A DNA stretch of 64,000 nucleotides from Poriferisodalis sp965208485 (GCF_965208485.1 NZ_OZ242344.1:434001-498000), one strand, 5' to 3'; shown: positions 34,623 to 42,987, counted from the first letter of the stretch. Notes: generated from the sequence alone by a model not told the origin. Program-made: numbers and translations.

Positions 34623-37522
34623 CCGCAGCCGCTCGTCGCACCGCAGAAACGGCAAGCGAAACAAGAGCCGGCGCGCACCATCTTGTCGCCGCACGTCATG
34701 CACAGCGGCGCATCGCGGTACCCGGCGGGCTCAACCGGTGCCGACGGCGGGTCGGGCGTCGGCTCGGCGCCGATGGCGGTCTCGACCGAAGCGCTCTCGA
34801 GGCCCGGCAGGGGCGGGTCGATCCGTTCGTCCACGCTGAGCACACCCAACTCGCTGCGCTCGTCGAGTGACAGGTACTCGAGCGCGAGCCGGCGAAAGAT
34901 GTAGTCGACAATGCTGGTGGCGATCCGCAGCTCTGGATCGTCAGTGAGTCCCGCCGGCTCGAACCGCATGTTGGTGAACGCTTCGACATAGGAGCGCAGC
35001 GGCACCCCGTACTGCAGGCCATGGCTCACCGAGATGGCGAAGGCATCCATGATCCCCGCCAGCGTCGAACCCTGCTTCGCTACGACTAAGAAAATTTCGC
35101 CTGGTCGGCCGTTGTCGTACTCGCCGACCGTCATGAAGCCATGGCAATCGGTCACCCGGAACGAGAACGTCCGCGATCGTCGACTGCGCGGCAAGCGGTT
35201 GCGCTGAGGAGGCGGCTTGCCCAGCAGCGCAGCAGTGGCGGACGCGGCAGCGTCGGCGGCTGACGATGCCGGGCCGACCGACAGCGGTTGGGACACCTTG
35301 CAGTTGTCACGGTAGATCGCCACGGCCTTGAGGCCGAGCCTCCAGGACTGCATGAACAGCGCTTCGATGTCGGCGACTGTTGCGGATTCCGGGAGATTCA
35401 CGGTCTTCGAGATCGCACCCGACACGAAGGGCTGGCACGCCGCCATCATCGAGACGTGGCCCTGCGGGGAGATCGCGTCGTCACCGATAGAGCAGGCAAA
35501 GACGGCGCGGTGAAGCTCGGCCAAATGCGGTGCCTCCAAAATGCGGCCGGTCTCGAGGATGTGCGCTTCGATGTCGGCGATTTCTCCCAAGGAATAGCCC
35601 AGCCTCCCGAGCGCGACCGGCACCGTCGAGTTGACAATATGCAGATCGCCGCCGCCGACGAGCTTCTTGTGCTTCACCAGGCCTAGGTCGGGCTCGATCC
35701 CCGTGGTGTCGCAGTCCATCATGAATGAGATCGTTCCGGTAGGTGCGATGACGGTGGCCTGAGAGTTGCGGACGCCGTGTGCCTGGCAACCAGCGACAGC
35801 GTGATCCCAGCGCCCGGCCGCCGCTGATCGCAATTCGTCTGTCAGGACTGCACAGCCTTCCGCCGCCGAGACGTCTCCGAGTTCACCCGGTTCGCTTGCA
35901 CCGCTCTCGATGTCGTCGAGCGCGTTGCGATGCCGAACGAGAACACCAGTCATCGCATCGGCGTTGGGTGCGAAACCGTCGAACGGACCGAGCCGCTCGG
36001 CCAGATCGGCGGAGGTGGCGTACGCCTCGCCGCAGATGAGCGCAGTGAGAGATGCAGCGAGTGCCCTCGCCGACGGAGAGTCGTAGGGTACGCCGACTGC
36101 CATCAGCAGTGCGCCCAAGTTCGTGAAACCCAAGCCGATCTGGCGGAAGCGACGAGAAGTCTCGCCGATGAGCTCGGTCGGGTAATCCGCATGGCTCACC
36201 AACACGTCTTGGGCGATGAACGTGATGCGAGCCGCTTGACGCAAGCCGTCGACGTCGAAGTCGCGAAGAGCGACGTCGTCTGCTGCTTCCCGCTCTTGCT
36301 CCCCATTCCCATTGGATACGGGCACGCAAGCCGCTCGGACCCGGGACTCGGCCTCTAGGAACGGCAGCAGGTTGACGCTGGCGAGGTTGCACGCCGAATT
36401 GTCGAGATGGACGTACTCGCTGCAGGGATTGCTGGCGCTGATCGGACCGTGAGCCGGAGAGGTGTGCCAGTTGTTGATCGTCGTCGAGTACTGCACGCCG
36501 GGATCGGCGCACTCCCACGCCGCCTGGGCAACTTGGTGCAGCAGATCCCTCGCCCCGACGGTCGAGATCGCCTCGCCGCTGGTCCGCGCTCGCAGCTCCC
36601 ACACCGCGTCGGCTTCCACTGCTGCCATGAACTCATCGGGCAGGCGCACGGAATTGTTGGCGTTCTGGTATTGGAGCGAGAACGAATCGGCGCCGTCGAG
36701 TTCCATATCGAAGCCCGCTGCCGCCAGTGCGCGTGCCTTGCGCTCTTCGCGCGCCTTGCACCACACGAACGCCTCGATGTCTGGGTGGTCAGCGTCGAGC
36801 AGCACCATCTTTGCGGCGCGCCGGGTCTTGCCGCCGCTGCGAATCGTGCCGGCCGATGCGTCGGCGCCTCGCATGAAGCTGACCGGTCCGCTCGCTGTGC
36901 CGCCGCCCGACAGCGGCTCGGACGACGCCCGCAGCGTCGAGAGGTTGACACCAGCGCCAGAGCCACCTTTGAAGATGCGCCCCTCGGTGACATACCACTC
37001 CAAGATGGATTCCATCTCGTCGTCGACTGCCAGGATGAAGCACGCCGAGGCCTGTTGCGGCACGCCTTTCACGCCGATGTTGAACCAGACCGGGCTGTTG
37101 AAGGCGACCCGCTGATGCAGCAGCAGCCATGACAGTTCGGCCTCGAAGACCGTCGCTTCCTCAGATGAGGAGAAATAGCCGTCGTCAGTTGCCCAGCGGG
37201 TGATCGTGCCAGCGACGCGGTCGATGACCTGGCGCAGCGACTGCTCGCGTTCGGGTGTGCCGAGGGTGCCGCGAAAGTACTTCTGCGCCACGATGTTGAC
37301 CGCAGTGGGACTCCAGTCGGCCGGGAACTCGACGTCGAGCTGGGAGAACGCCACCGTGCCGTCGGATGCCCTGGTGATCGATGCGTTGTGACGCTCCCAC
37401 TGCACGGTTTCGTAGGGATGGACCCCGGCAGTGGTGAAGTGCCGACGCAGCCGCAGCGGCGCGCCCGAGGGTCGGCGACCGGACTCTGATCCCGCCGCCC
37501 GCAGTGCCTCGGTCATCGCCAT
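34619..37522 (-). CDS. nrdJ: Vitamin B12-dependent ribonucleotide reductase (class II)
   Basis: Makes deoxyribonucleotides with adenosylcobalamin; 967 residues. Recognisable are QKYFRGTLGTPEREQSLRQ, NSPVWFNIGV, GSGAGVNLS, NPCSEYVHLDNSACNLASVN, PTGTISFMMDCDTTGIEPD and NLPESATVADIEALFMQSW, followed by a TSCPD domain (VTDCHGFMTVGEYDNGRPGE) and a C-terminal zinc-ribbon-like CMTCG...CFACRFCG. Residues about 388-413, after NLLPFL, form an insertion whose DNA (36284-36358) matches repeat family B. The upstream region carries four DnaA-box-like sites. No class I genes are in the window. Confidence 0.95.
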   Translation of the reverse strand: MAMTEALRAAGSESGRRPSGAPLRLRRHFTTAGVHPYETVQWERHNASITRASDGTVAFSQLDVEFPADWSPTAVNIVAQKYFRGTLGTPEREQSLRQVIDRVAGTITRWATDDGYFSSSEEATVFEAELSWLLLHQRVAFNSPVWFNIGVKGVPQQASACFILAVDDEMESILEWYVTEGRIFKGGSGAGVNLSTLRASSEPLSGGGTASGPVSFMRGADASAGTIRSGGKTRRAAKMVLLDADHPDIEAFVWCKAREERKARALAAAGFDMELDGADSFSLQYQNANNSVRLPDEFMAAVEADAVWELRARTSGEAISTVGARDLLHQVAQAAWECADPGVQYSTTINNWHTSPAHGPISASNPCSEYVHLDNSACNLASVNLLPFLEAESRVRAACVPVSNGNGEQEREAADDVALRDFDVDGLRQAARITFIAQDVLVSHADYPTELIGETSRRFRQIGLGFTNLGALLMAVGVPYDSPSARALAASLTALICGEAYATSADLAERLGPFDGFAPNADAMTGVLVRHRNALDDIESGASEPGELGDVSAAEGCAVLTDELRSAAAGRWDHAVAGCQAHGVRNSQATVIAPTGTISFMMDCDTTGIEPDLGLVKHKKLVGGGDLHIVNSTVPVALGRLGYSLGEIADIEAHILETGRILEAPHLAELHRAVFACSIGDDAISPQGHVSMMAACQPFVSGAISKTVNLPESATVADIEALFMQSWRLGLKAVAIYRDNCKVSQPLSVGPASSAADAAASATAALLGKPPPQRNRLPRSRRSRTFSFRVTDCHGFMTVGEYDNGRPGEIFLVVAKQGSTLAGIMDAFAISVSHGLQYGVPLRSYVEAFTNMRFEPAGLTDDPELRIATSIVDYIFRRLALEYLSLDERSELGVLSVDERIDPPLPGLESASVETAIGAEPTPDPPSAPVEPAGYRDAPLCMTCGDKMVRAGSCFACRFCGATSGCG
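36284..36358 (+). repeat. Family B dispersed repeat inside the nrdJ coding sequence
   Basis: On the plus strand it starts TGCTTCCCGCTCT, identical for 13 bases to the copy near 52938, and continues with the shared GGATACGGGC and CCGCTCGG blocks, about 70% matching by eye. It is antisense to nrdJ and in frame, encoding roughly residues 388-413 (RVRAACVPVSNGNGEQERE and flanks). Confidence 0.55.
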
Positions 37523-37583
37523 GAACCCGCGATCCTATTGCTTCAGCCCTGTGAAACAGAAGCAAGCAGCGGCAAGTCTTTCA

Positions 37584-37643
37584 TGGGGATAATCCTGTGC
37601 ACAACTGCCCATTGCTGTGGACAAATCCCATCGCTGTGGACAA
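37584..37643 (-). promoter_or_regulatory. Cluster of four DnaA-box-like sites upstream of nrdJ
   Basis: Read on the minus strand, the order is TTGTCCACA (37635-37643), TTGTCCACA (37616-37624), TTGTGCACA (37596-37604, one change) and TTATCCCCA (37584-37592, one change from TTATCCACA). All point the same way, with starts 19, 20 and 12 bases apart, so most lie about two helical turns from each other. They fall 62-121 bases before the nrdJ start and 53-112 bases before the divergent reductase gene. DnaA control of ribonucleotide reductase is known in other bacteria; here it is inferred. Confidence 0.65.
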
Positions 37644-37695
37644 GCAGGGTTTCTTCCTGAGTTTGTCGTGAGGAGTACGGTGGCAGACTCTTCGC

Positions 37696-38436
37696 ATGCG
37701 CCGGCTGTTCCCCTCGCCGACGAGGCCAGTGGACCCCCGACAGGCCGCCAGCGGGTCACGGTCGCCACAGCCCGGCAGGCCTTGGGTGCTGCTCAACATG
37801 GTGGCGAGCATCGACGGGGCCGCGACTGTCGAGGGAGTGTCCGCAGATCTCTCAGGCAACGCCGACAGAGCCATGTTCGCAGCTCTGCGCGCCCAAGCCG
37901 ACGTCATCCTCGTCGGGGCCGGCACAGCGAATGCCGAGCGATACGGACGAGCGCGGCAGCCGGGTGCCCGCATCGCCGTGGTGAGCGGGTCGCTGAGCGT
38001 CGATCCGGATCTGCCACTGTTCGCGACTCCCGCGGCGCCGCTGCCGGTGATCGTGACCACCAGCGGCGCCGACGCCGCGAACGCGGCGCGATTCGACGGC
38101 CGCGCCGAATTGCTGCGCTCCGGCGAAGTACGCGTGGACCTCGCGGCAGCGCTGGAAGAGCTGAGCGCATGCGGCGCCCGCGTCGTGCTGTGCGAGGGCG
38201 GCCCCACGCTGAACGCCGGTTTGCTGGCTGCCGACCTGATCGATGAGATCAACCTCACACACGCTCCGCTGGCCGTTGGCACCGCAGCGTCGCGCATTGC
38301 CGCGAGTCCGCTGGCCGGAGCGGTGCCGACATCTCCGCTCGAGTTCGAGCTGGAGCACGTCATCACGCACGACAACGTGCTGTTCGTGCGATGGCTCCGC
38401 AGACGTTGTGGAGACTGTCGTCGAGATTCGCGTTGA
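37696..38436 (+). CDS. RibD C-terminal-type (dihydrofolate-reductase-fold) reductase
   Basis: 246 residues of the RibD_C family of NADPH-dependent reductases, which includes the pyrimidine reductase of riboflavin synthesis. Visible are VLLNMVASIDGAATVEGVS, the nucleotide-binding segment ADVILVGAGTANAERYG, IAVVSGSL and VVLCEGGPTLNAGLLAADLIDEI. There is no deaminase domain and no other rib gene nearby, so the substrate is uncertain. The last residues (RRRCGDCRRDSR) and the stop codon lie inside a 12-base tandem repeat that continues towards lexA. Confidence 0.88.
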   Translation: MRRLFPSPTRPVDPRQAASGSRSPQPGRPWVLLNMVASIDGAATVEGVSADLSGNADRAMFAALRAQADVILVGAGTANAERYGRARQPGARIAVVSGSLSVDPDLPLFATPAAPLPVIVTTSGADAANAARFDGRAELLRSGEVRVDLAAALEELSACGARVVLCEGGPTLNAGLLAADLIDEINLTHAPLAVGTAASRIAASPLAGAVPTSPLEFELEHVITHDNVLFVRWLRRRCGDCRRDSR

Positions 38437-38489
38437 GACCATCGTCGAGGCTGCCGTCGAGATTGCTTCGAGACCATCGTTGAGATCTC
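38417..38489 (+). repeat. Degenerate 12-bp tandem repeat array upstream of lexA
   Basis: Successive units are GTCGAGATTCGC, GTTGAGACCATC, GTCGAGGCTGCC, GTCGAGATTGCT, an 11-base TCGAGACCATC and GTTGAGATCTCG. The array begins in the last codons of the reductase gene and ends at the SOS box. It may be slipped-strand DNA or an array of weak protein sites. Confidence 0.6.
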
Positions 38490-38520
38490 GAACATATGCT
38501 CGCAATTCGGAACGATTGTT
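38489..38520 (+). promoter_or_regulatory. LexA-type SOS boxes upstream of lexA
   Basis: CGAACATATGCTCG (38489-38502) is one change from the Gram-positive SOS consensus GAAC-N4-GTTC. CGGAACGATTGTTG (38507-38520) is a second site with one change. They lie 74-105 bases before the lexA start, as expected for autorepression. A TATGAT sequence just downstream (38522-38527) could be the -10 element. Confidence 0.65.
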
Positions 38521-38593
38521 GTTATGATCGTGCTCGGAACAACAGCTCCAAACACTATGCCGCTCTAGCCTGCGGAGTCTCAGGAGAATCACG

Positions 38594-39250
38594 ATGAGAG
38601 ATGCCAGTCCTGCCGACGAGCGAGTCGCGCATCTGAGCGAACGCCAGCGCAGAATGCTCGCGTTCATCGACGAGACGCAGCGCGAACGCGGCTATCCCCC
38701 GTCAGTGCGAGAAATCGGCGAGGAGCTCGACCTCAAGTCGCCTGCGACCGTGCACCGGCACCTGCGCACGCTGGAAGCCGAAGGCTGGGTCAGGCGCGAT
38801 CCGTCCCGTCCGAGAGCCCTCATCGTGAACTTCGACTGGCAGACAGGTGTGAAAGGAGAACGGCGGCCCGCTCGGCATGTGCCCCTCATCGGCGATGTTG
38901 CTGCGGGAACCGACGTGTTGGCCCAGCAAAACGTGGAAGAACTCCTTCCTCTGCCCGCGGATTTCACCGGCAGCGGCGAGCTGTTCATGTTGCGAGTCCG
39001 GGGCGATTCGATGATCGATGCAGGCATCTGGGACCGTGACTACGTCGTCGCGCGGCACCAGTCGCACGCTGAGGACGGTGACATTGTCGTTGCGGGGATC
39101 TACGGCGAGGAAGGCACGGTCAAGCGGTATCAGCTCTCCGGCGACGACGTGGTACTCGAGCCGGCCAATCCCGACCATCGCCCGATCGTCTGCTCTTCCG
39201 ACGAGGTCACCATCTACGGCAAGGTCGTGACAGTGATCCGCCGCATCTAG
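38594..39250 (+). CDS. lexA: LexA SOS repressor
   Basis: 218 residues. The N-terminal winged helix is SERQRRMLAFIDETQRERGY and SVREIGEELDLKSPATVHRH. The self-cleavage site is Ala104-Gly105 (DVAAG). The catalytic dyad is Ser139 (RGDSMIDAGI) and Lys177 (GTVKRY). All functional residues are present, so it should respond to RecA filaments. Start ATG 38594 follows the ribosome binding site AGGAGA. Its TAG stop is the left-end CTAG of repeat A copy 3. Confidence 0.97.
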   Translation: MRDASPADERVAHLSERQRRMLAFIDETQRERGYPPSVREIGEELDLKSPATVHRHLRTLEAEGWVRRDPSRPRALIVNFDWQTGVKGERRPARHVPLIGDVAAGTDVLAQQNVEELLPLPADFTGSGELFMLRVRGDSMIDAGIWDRDYVVARHQSHAEDGDIVVAGIYGEEGTVKRYQLSGDDVVLEPANPDHRPIVCSSDEVTIYGKVVTVIRRI

Positions 39251-39353
39251 CAGAGGGCTGAAAAAGTCGGTTTTCGGGCAGTTGCCGAGTGCAAATCCGC
39301 AGGTCAGGGATTTGCACCCTTGGCCACGCCCGCATATTTCAGCATCCTGCTAG
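39247..39353 (-). repeat. 107-bp inverted-terminal repeat element, family A copy 3
   Basis: On the minus strand it reads CTAGCAGGATGCTGAAA... to ...TTTCAGCCCTCTGCTAG, and the core CTGACCTGCGGATTTGCA begins at base 47. Around the core GTGCAAATCC and GGATTTGCAC form a perfect 10-bp stem. It fills the whole space between lexA and cysS. The CTAG at each end contains a stop codon: lexA TAG at 39248-39250 and cysS TAG at 39350-39352. A bidirectional terminator role is plausible. Confidence 0.75.
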
Positions 39354-40807
39354 CGGCGGTGCCAAGCGGTGCCGTCCGGACTGTCGGACACGACGATGCC
39401 GGCGGAGGCAAGCTCGTCGCGGATGCGATCAGAGGTTGCGAAGTCCCGGGCGGCGCGTGCCGCTGCCCGTTCCTCGAGGAGCGCTTCCACTTCGTCGTCT
39501 GTCATCCCGTCGGCCGGCACGGCGCCGTCGGCCTCGTGGCCCACCGTGACACCGAGGACTGCGAGCAGGTGCAGCGCCGTGCTCGCGTCACGCGCTGCTC
39601 CCCCCCCACCGGCGTCAAGCGCGGCGTTCGCACGACGCACCAAGCGGAAGATCACGTCGAGCGCGGTCGGTGTGGAGAAGTCGTCATCCATCGCAGCGGC
39701 GAATGCGCTGACGGCCTCGACATCCAGACCAGCGCCAGTCCGAGCTTCGATGTCAGGCCGCCGTACCGACGCCTGCGCGTCGGGTGAAATACCCGATGCG
39801 ACGGCGCGGCGAGCGAAGGCATCGAGCCGTCCGACAGCACTGCGGGCTGCTTCGAGCGCCTCAGGACCCATCTCCATTGCCCTGCGGTAGTGGGTCTGCA
39901 GCACCAGCAAGCGCACAGCGCGGGCGCCGGCCGCGTCGATCGCATCGGCGAGCTGCGTGTAGTTGCCCAGCGACTTGGCCATCTTCTCGCTGCCGACGTT
40001 CACCATGGCACTGTGCACCCAGTAGCGGGCGAACGATTCGCCTGCAGCTGTCACTTGCGCCCATTCGTTCTGGTGATGCGGGAAGACCAGGTCGTCTCCC
40101 CCGCCGTGGATGTCAAAGCCGGGGCCGAGCGCGCTGAGCGACATAGCGACGCACTCGGTGTGCCAGCCGGGCCGTCCCTGCACCCAAGGGGTATCCCAGC
40201 GGGGCTCGCCCGGCTGCGCTGCCTTCCACAGTGCGAAGTCGAGCGGCGAGCGCTTGTCGGGGTCGACATCGATGCGCGCGCCAGCATCGGCATTGAGCTG
40301 ATCGAGCGTGCGGCCGGCGAGCTGCCCATATCCAGGGGCCGAGTCGACCGCGAAGTACACGCCCTTGCCTGCCACTTCGTAGGCAGATCCCATCGACAGC
40401 AGTTCGGAGATCACGTCGATCATCTGGGAGATGAAATGCGTGGCATGGGGACGCGAATGTGGCCGCAGCACGCCGAGCCGATCCATCTGGGCGTCGTAGG
40501 CAGCCGTGAACTCGGCTGCTACCTCGGCCTCGGTGCGGCCCTCACGCAGGGCGCGCTCCACGATCCTGTCGTCGATGTCGGTGACGTTGGACGCCACCGT
40601 CACCTCGAATCCGTCCCACTCGAGGTACCGCCGGATGACGTCGTAGGTCAGCGCAGTGCGGCCATGACCCAGGTGCGGCACGTCGTACACCGTCGGACCG
40701 CACACGTACACCGAGACTTCGCCCGGCGTCCGCGGGACGAATGCGGTCTTGCGCCGCGTCATCGTGTCGAAGATCTGCACCGTGCCGAATGTCCCGATCG
40801 CGCGCAA
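39350..40807 (-). CDS. cysS: Cysteine--tRNA ligase
   Basis: Class I aminoacyl-tRNA synthetase, 485 residues. Signature motifs are YVCGPTVYDVPHLGHGRT (zinc Cys and HIGH-type motif), GWHTECVAMS, GGDDLVFPHHQNE and KMAKSLGN (KMSKS loop). The C-terminal DALR domain is present. It converges with lexA, and the two stop codons bracket repeat A copy 3. The start at 40807 gives a short N-terminal tail before the Rossmann fold; a start at MTRRKTAF is an alternative. Confidence 0.97.
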   Translation of the reverse strand: MRAIGTFGTVQIFDTMTRRKTAFVPRTPGEVSVYVCGPTVYDVPHLGHGRTALTYDVIRRYLEWDGFEVTVASNVTDIDDRIVERALREGRTEAEVAAEFTAAYDAQMDRLGVLRPHSRPHATHFISQMIDVISELLSMGSAYEVAGKGVYFAVDSAPGYGQLAGRTLDQLNADAGARIDVDPDKRSPLDFALWKAAQPGEPRWDTPWVQGRPGWHTECVAMSLSALGPGFDIHGGGDDLVFPHHQNEWAQVTAAGESFARYWVHSAMVNVGSEKMAKSLGNYTQLADAIDAAGARAVRLLVLQTHYRRAMEMGPEALEAARSAVGRLDAFARRAVASGISPDAQASVRRPDIEARTGAGLDVEAVSAFAAAMDDDFSTPTALDVIFRLVRRANAALDAGGGGAARDASTALHLLAVLGVTVGHEADGAVPADGMTDDEVEALLEERAAARAARDFATSDRIRDELASAGIVVSDSPDGTAWHRR

Positions 40808-40865
40808 GGGTACCGATGGCCCACGCGACGGTGCCGCAGGTTTTTCTGGGATCTCCCCGGAACGG

Positions 40866-41744
40866 CTACGTCGCCTCGAGTTCGCTCAGCAAGCTCGAGA
40901 CGCCCCAGACCGACAGGTTGTGAACCGCATGCAGGACGAGGCCAGCCCACCATCCGTATCGCACACGGGCGATCGTGAACATGAGGCCCAGCCACAGCTG
41001 CGGGCTGACGACGAGCGGCACCACGGCCACCGCCGCAACCGACCAGTTCACGTCGTAATTGCTCAGGTGCACCAAGCCGAAGGCGGCGATCGCGCTCCAG
41101 ATCGGCCAGCGCGGGTGCGTCTCCCACCAGCCTGCGGCGACATCACGCCACTGGCGCCTCGCCGGCGCTGCGTCGTCCTCACGGCCTCCGCCTCCCACAC
41201 TGACGATCAGCGACTGAATCCACAGAACTCCGGGCACAACGAGCACGGCGCCGAACAGGACAGCGACGAACAGCACCGCTTCGAGGCCGAGCGCGAAGTC
41301 GAGAAAGCCGACTGTGCTAACTGCCTCGTCAGCTTCCGGGAGTGAGCCGAGATAGGGACCTACCAAGAAGCTGAACAGCCCGACCGCGCCGACCGCTGCG
41401 AGCATTCCGATGCGCAACTTCCCAGCAAGCGGGAGTCGGAACAGGAACTCCTCGAGCAGCGGCGCGAGCAGCGCCACCAGGATGAACTGCTCGATCACGG
41501 GCAATTCGAGCAGATCGTCCGCCAGCGTGTTCTCGAATCCCACGCGTCCTGCCGCGAGCGAGACCGCCAACAGGGCGATCGAACCCCCGAGGCCGATGGC
41601 GAAGAGCGCCGCGAACCCGGCTGGCCAGAGTCCCCGAGCGCCCGAACGGCACCAGTCGGGTCGCAATCCGAAGCGCGGATTTATCGTGCTCCACACGCCC
41701 GCCGGCGCATCGGCGCCAGCGGGCGGAATTTCGGGGGCGTTCAA
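40866..41744 (-). CDS. CPBP-family intramembrane metalloprotease
   Basis: 292 residues, about eight hydrophobic segments. The family motifs are LLEEFLFRL (EExxxR), FGLVHLSN (FxxxH) and HAVHN (HxxxN), which supply the membrane-embedded active site. CPBP proteins act in prenyl-protein-type processing or bacteriocin immunity; no specific substrate can be inferred. The start is TTG 41744, overlapping the stop of the BldC-like gene (TTGA), so the two are translationally coupled. Confidence 0.87.
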   Translation of the reverse strand: MNAPEIPPAGADAPAGVWSTINPRFGLRPDWCRSGARGLWPAGFAALFAIGLGGSIALLAVSLAAGRVGFENTLADDLLELPVIEQFILVALLAPLLEEFLFRLPLAGKLRIGMLAAVGAVGLFSFLVGPYLGSLPEADEAVSTVGFLDFALGLEAVLFVAVLFGAVLVVPGVLWIQSLIVSVGGGGREDDAAPARRQWRDVAAGWWETHPRWPIWSAIAAFGLVHLSNYDVNWSVAAVAVVPLVVSPQLWLGLMFTIARVRYGWWAGLVLHAVHNLSVWGVSSLLSELEAT

Positions 41745-42058
41745 TCGTCGTCGTTCGCTTCGGGATCCTCGTCACCTTCGTCGAGGTCGGACAGCCGCGC
41801 CTCGGGATAGAGGTGCTCAAGGCTTCCCGGTTCAACCCTGCACTGCTCGATGAAGTCGTCGACATCGGACAGCCGCAGCCGGATCACGCGCCCGAACCGG
41901 TAGGCGGGCACATCGCCGTGGTCGATGAAGCGGTACAGCGTCCGCGTGGTGATGCCCATGCGATCCGCCGCCTTCCGCGTCGACAGCCAAACGATCTCGC
42001 CATAGGCGACCTGGCTCGTTCCGCCGCTGTCGTCGGGATCTTTCGGCTCGTCGGGCAT
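41741..42058 (-). CDS. BldC-like MerR/excisionase-type DNA-binding protein
   Basis: 105 residues from ATG 42058, preceded by GAGGAG at the right distance; a longer frame to 42121 lacks a good ribosome site. The winged helix is WLSTRKAADRMGITTRTLYR followed by FIDHGDVPAYRFGRVIRLRLSDVDDFI, close to BldC and excisionase proteins. The C-terminus is strongly acidic. It is transcribed divergently from the pilus operon across a 217-base AT-rich gap, so it may regulate that operon. Confidence 0.85.
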   Translation of the reverse strand: MPDEPKDPDDSGGTSQVAYGEIVWLSTRKAADRMGITTRTLYRFIDHGDVPAYRFGRVIRLRLSDVDDFIEQCRVEPGSLEHLYPEARLSDLDEGDEDPEANDDD

Positions 42059-42121
42059 GATCGCTCCTCGCGGTCCCTCGGCCATCAACATGGCAGAAAA
42101 TCTGCCGACCTCTTGGTCCAA

Positions 42122-42275
42122 ACGCTAGTGGGCGCGCATCGCGGTAGAGCGCATTTCGACATGGATCATTGCTACTGCGCGCTATATCGCCATATCTATA
42201 CGACATATTGGTGGAATTTTAGCCATTTTCATTTAATTTCTTGTCTTTCCAAGCCGAAGTGGCTATGTTCGCGAT
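42122..42275. promoter_or_regulatory. AT-rich divergent promoter region of the pilus operon and BldC-like gene
   Basis: The stretch 42180-42250 is the most AT-rich DNA of the window. It contains TATA-like blocks (GCTATATCGC, CATATCTATA), an imperfect dyad CCATAT...ATATTGG (42190-42212) and repeated AATT/ATTT units at 42215, 42225, 42231 and 42235. BldC-type proteins bind AT-rich direct repeats, so these are candidate operators. No single promoter can be fixed by eye. Confidence 0.4.
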
Positions 42276-42968
42276 GTGTCTCGCGAATCGATGCCACCCC
42301 CCGGTCACCGGGCCGGGATGCCTGCGACCGAACTGCGCTGCAGCGTCGGCGCGACGCAAAAAACTGTCCAGACGCGAGTTGTCGTCGGAGGCGCTCTGTG
42401 CGGCGTCGCAGCGCTCGGCTTGTGGTGGGCGTTCGAGCAGTCAGCGGCCGAGCCGGAGACGCACTACGCGATAGCGCGGACGCTGCTTGTGCCCGGCGTG
42501 ATCGTCGAAGCTGCCGACATCGCTCTCGTGCCGATCCGGCTGCCGGCCGAAGTCGCCGCCACGGTTTTCGATCGCCATGACGCGGTCGTCGGCACTCTCG
42601 TCGCGAGCCACGTGCACCCTGGTGAGTTGCTGGCACACAGCGATGTCACCTCGCCCGGCGATGCCCAAGGCATCCAAGCGGGCTACGCCGTCGCCGTTGA
42701 ACTGGACCGTCCGCGAGCGCTCAACGGCTTGGTCGGACCGGGCGATCGAGTGGATGTGGTGGCCACCGGGCACACCGAGGCATCGGGCGCAACGGTCGTC
42801 GCCCGCGATGCCGGCGTGCTTGACGTCGACGATCGTTCAGAGGAACGGCATCCGGCGGCCACTGTCACCGTGACGCTGCAGGTGCCCGATCTTGCCGTGG
42901 CGACGGCGTTGGCGGCAGCAGCGGATGCGGATGCCATCACGCTGATCCGGACTTGGGGCCTCCCGTGA
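42276..42968 (+). CDS. CpaB/RcpC-like Flp pilus assembly protein (SAF domain)
   Basis: 230 residues from GTG 42276; ATG 42291 is also possible. One N-terminal membrane segment (about 35-52, VVVGGALCGVAALGLWWAF) is followed by an SAF domain (ARTLLVPGVIVEAADIALVPIRL) and an RcpC-type region (LNGLVGPGDRVDVVATG). CpaB proteins are early assembly factors of Tad pili. It is the first gene of the operon and is followed 19 bases later by the secretion ATPase. Confidence 0.87.
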   Translation: MSRESMPPPGHRAGMPATELRCSVGATQKTVQTRVVVGGALCGVAALGLWWAFEQSAAEPETHYAIARTLLVPGVIVEAADIALVPIRLPAEVAATVFDRHDAVVGTLVASHVHPGELLAHSDVTSPGDAQGIQAGYAVAVELDRPRALNGLVGPGDRVDVVATGHTEASGATVVARDAGVLDVDDRSEERHPAATVTVTLQVPDLAVATALAAAADADAITLIRTWGLP

Positions 42969-42987
42969 TCGGGACGGTGATCGTGAC

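Noticed and set aside
37584..37643. Chromosomal replication origin
   Set aside because: Only four boxes are present in a 173-base gap, without an AT-rich unwinding region or dnaA/dnaN/gyrB neighbours.
37523..37695. Cobalamin riboswitch before the B12-dependent nrdJ
   Set aside because: The leader is too short and I could not find the conserved B12-box (GCCACTG-type) sequence; DnaA-like boxes explain the notable sequence better.
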